A stretch of DNA of 64,000 nt from Streptomyces sp. XM4193 (GTDB lineage Bacteria; Actinomycetota; Actinomycetes; Streptomycetales; Streptomycetaceae): assembly GCF_023072595.1 (NCBI RefSeq), contig NZ_JALLGK010000002.1, forward strand, positions 310,001 to 374,000, read 5' to 3'. Position 1 is the first letter of the stretch. The number at the start of each line of letters is the position of its first letter. This document shows positions 63,324 to 64,000 of this stretch, one piece after another. The notes beneath the pieces were generated by a model, which was not told the DNA's origin, did not search any database, and saw only the letters and a list, made by a program, of their open reading frames with translations. A program made the position numbers and the translations under genes.

Positions 63324-64000
63324 ATGACGCAGGCGCCCCCGACTCCGGAGCGAAGCGCCCAGGACAAGCGCACTCTGTACCTCGCCCTGGGCGCACTGTT
63401 GATGGGCATGCTGCTCGCGGCTCTGGACCAGACGATCGTCTCCACCGCGCTGCCGACCATCGTCAGCGACCTCGGCGGCATGGACCATCTCTCCTGGGTG
63501 GTGACCGCCTATCTGCTGGCGGCGACCGCGGCGACTCCGCTGTGGGGGAAGCTCGGCGACCAGTACGGGCGCAAGAGGCTCTACCAGGGCGCCATCGTCA
63601 TCTTCCTGATCGGTTCGGCGCTGTGCGGTCTCGCTCAGACCATGGTGGAGCTGATCGCCTTCCGCGCGATCCAGGGGCTGGGCGGCGGCGGTCTGATGGT
63701 GCTCTCCATGGCGATCGTCGGGGATCTGGTGCCGCCGCGGGACCGCGGGCGCTACCAGGGCCTCTTCGGGGCGGTGTTCGGTGTCACCAGCGTGCTCGGC
63801 CCGTTGCTGGGAGGGCTCTTCGTCGACCATCTCAGCTGGCGGTGGGTCTTCTACATCAACCTCCCGCTGGGGGCGCTCGCGCTGGTGGTGATCGCCGCGG
63901 TGCTCCACATCCCGGTACCGGACCGCAGGCATCACATCGACTACCTGGGAACGCTGCTCATCGCCTCGGTCGCCACCTGCGTGGTACTGGTCACCTCGCT
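63324..64000 (+). CDS. DHA2 (EmrB/QacA) MFS drug transporter, partial
   Basis: ATG 63324 (MTQAPPTPERSAQDKRTLYL) opens 225 codons and runs off the right edge. Motifs of 14-TM drug:H+ antiporters: LAALDQTIVSTALPTIVSDLG (TM1 D1-type motif), SWVVTAYLLAATAATPLWGKLGDQYGRKRLY (motif A region), FRAIQGLGGGGLMVL and GVTSVLGPLLGG (motif C). Exports hydrophobic compounds. The structured element upstream may control it. Confidence 0.92.
   Translation, partial: MTQAPPTPERSAQDKRTLYLALGALLMGMLLAALDQTIVSTALPTIVSDLGGMDHLSWVVTAYLLAATAATPLWGKLGDQYGRKRLYQGAIVIFLIGSALCGLAQTMVELIAFRAIQGLGGGGLMVLSMAIVGDLVPPRDRGRYQGLFGAVFGVTSVLGPLLGGLFVDHLSWRWVFYINLPLGALALVVIAAVLHIPVPDRRHHIDYLGTLLIASVATCVVLVTS

Overview
The window reads as chromosomal DNA from a Streptomyces species or a very close relative. 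It is very GC-rich with strong third-position GC bias and many GTG starts. It carries FasR with the fabD-fabH-acpP-fabF operon, WblC/WhiB7, mycoredoxin, AdnAB, UvrD2, homodimeric AceE, MoeZ, and DUF3152, DUF3052, DUF4429 and DUF4383 proteins. No insertion sequence, prophage or CRISPR array was seen. Most of the window looks like core or conserved-accessory chromosome.

Layout. 1-1585: the tail of an alpha/beta hydrolase and a membrane-anchored DUF3152 protein with a metzincin-like motif. 1818-7048: a four-gene exopolysaccharide-type locus with a DUF3492/GT4 glycosyltransferase, a polytopic membrane protein, an NAD-dependent epimerase preceded by an 18-codon overlapping leader, and a spherulin-4-family protein. 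7117-13220: moeZ behind a sigma-R-type promoter, a secreted TAP-like peptidase lipoprotein, and a flippase fused to a kinase-like domain. 13403-26620: DNA repair and redox genes, namely an alkyltransferase-like protein, adnA-adnB, an M20 dipeptidase, nudC, mrx1 (second sigma-R-type promoter, minus strand) and uvrD2.

26625-28062 holds wblC. It has an AT-rich promoter, a leader of about 640 nt encoding a 126-codon ORF, and mutually exclusive antiterminator and terminator hairpins. This is a complete ribosome-mediated attenuation system. A 56-aa basic gene follows. The next block (28406-33331, minus strand) is fabF-acpP-fabH-fabD and fasR. As I recall the S. coelicolor map, these two neighbourhoods are about 3 Mb apart, so the hairpin-rich gap at 28063-28405 may be a rearrangement junction.

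33403-44314: pirin, a serine hydrolase, a MerR regulator with a 19-bp-spacer promoter, DUF4429, DUF1023 hydrolase, TetR, an I36-type inhibitor-like protein, aceE and DUF3052. 44618-54846: peroxiredoxin followed by a Ter (tellurium-resistance-type) stress system. It has four TerD-fold proteins, a DUF475/TerC-type membrane protein, a CitE-like TIM-barrel enzyme, an 858-aa PRTase-TRSP-PRTase fusion, and a HAD phosphatase. The last three form an overlapping operon predicted to make a nucleoside-like metabolite.

54770-64000: DUF4383, an FmdB-type zinc ribbon with a Cys-Gly tail, a coiled-coil protein, tRNA-Val(UAC), a flavoprotein, DedA, Cu/Zn-SOD-like, a secreted HNH nuclease, a yybP-ykoY Mn2+ riboswitch in front of a TMEM165/GDT1 Mn exporter, a HAD hydrolase with 17-bp tandem repeats upstream, and a truncated DHA2-type MFS transporter with a structured leader candidate.

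A recurring theme is stress and metal or redox homeostasis (sigma-R promoters, Mrx1, MoeZ, WblC, peroxiredoxin, SOD, Ter, Mn export) beside core fatty-acid and pyruvate metabolism.
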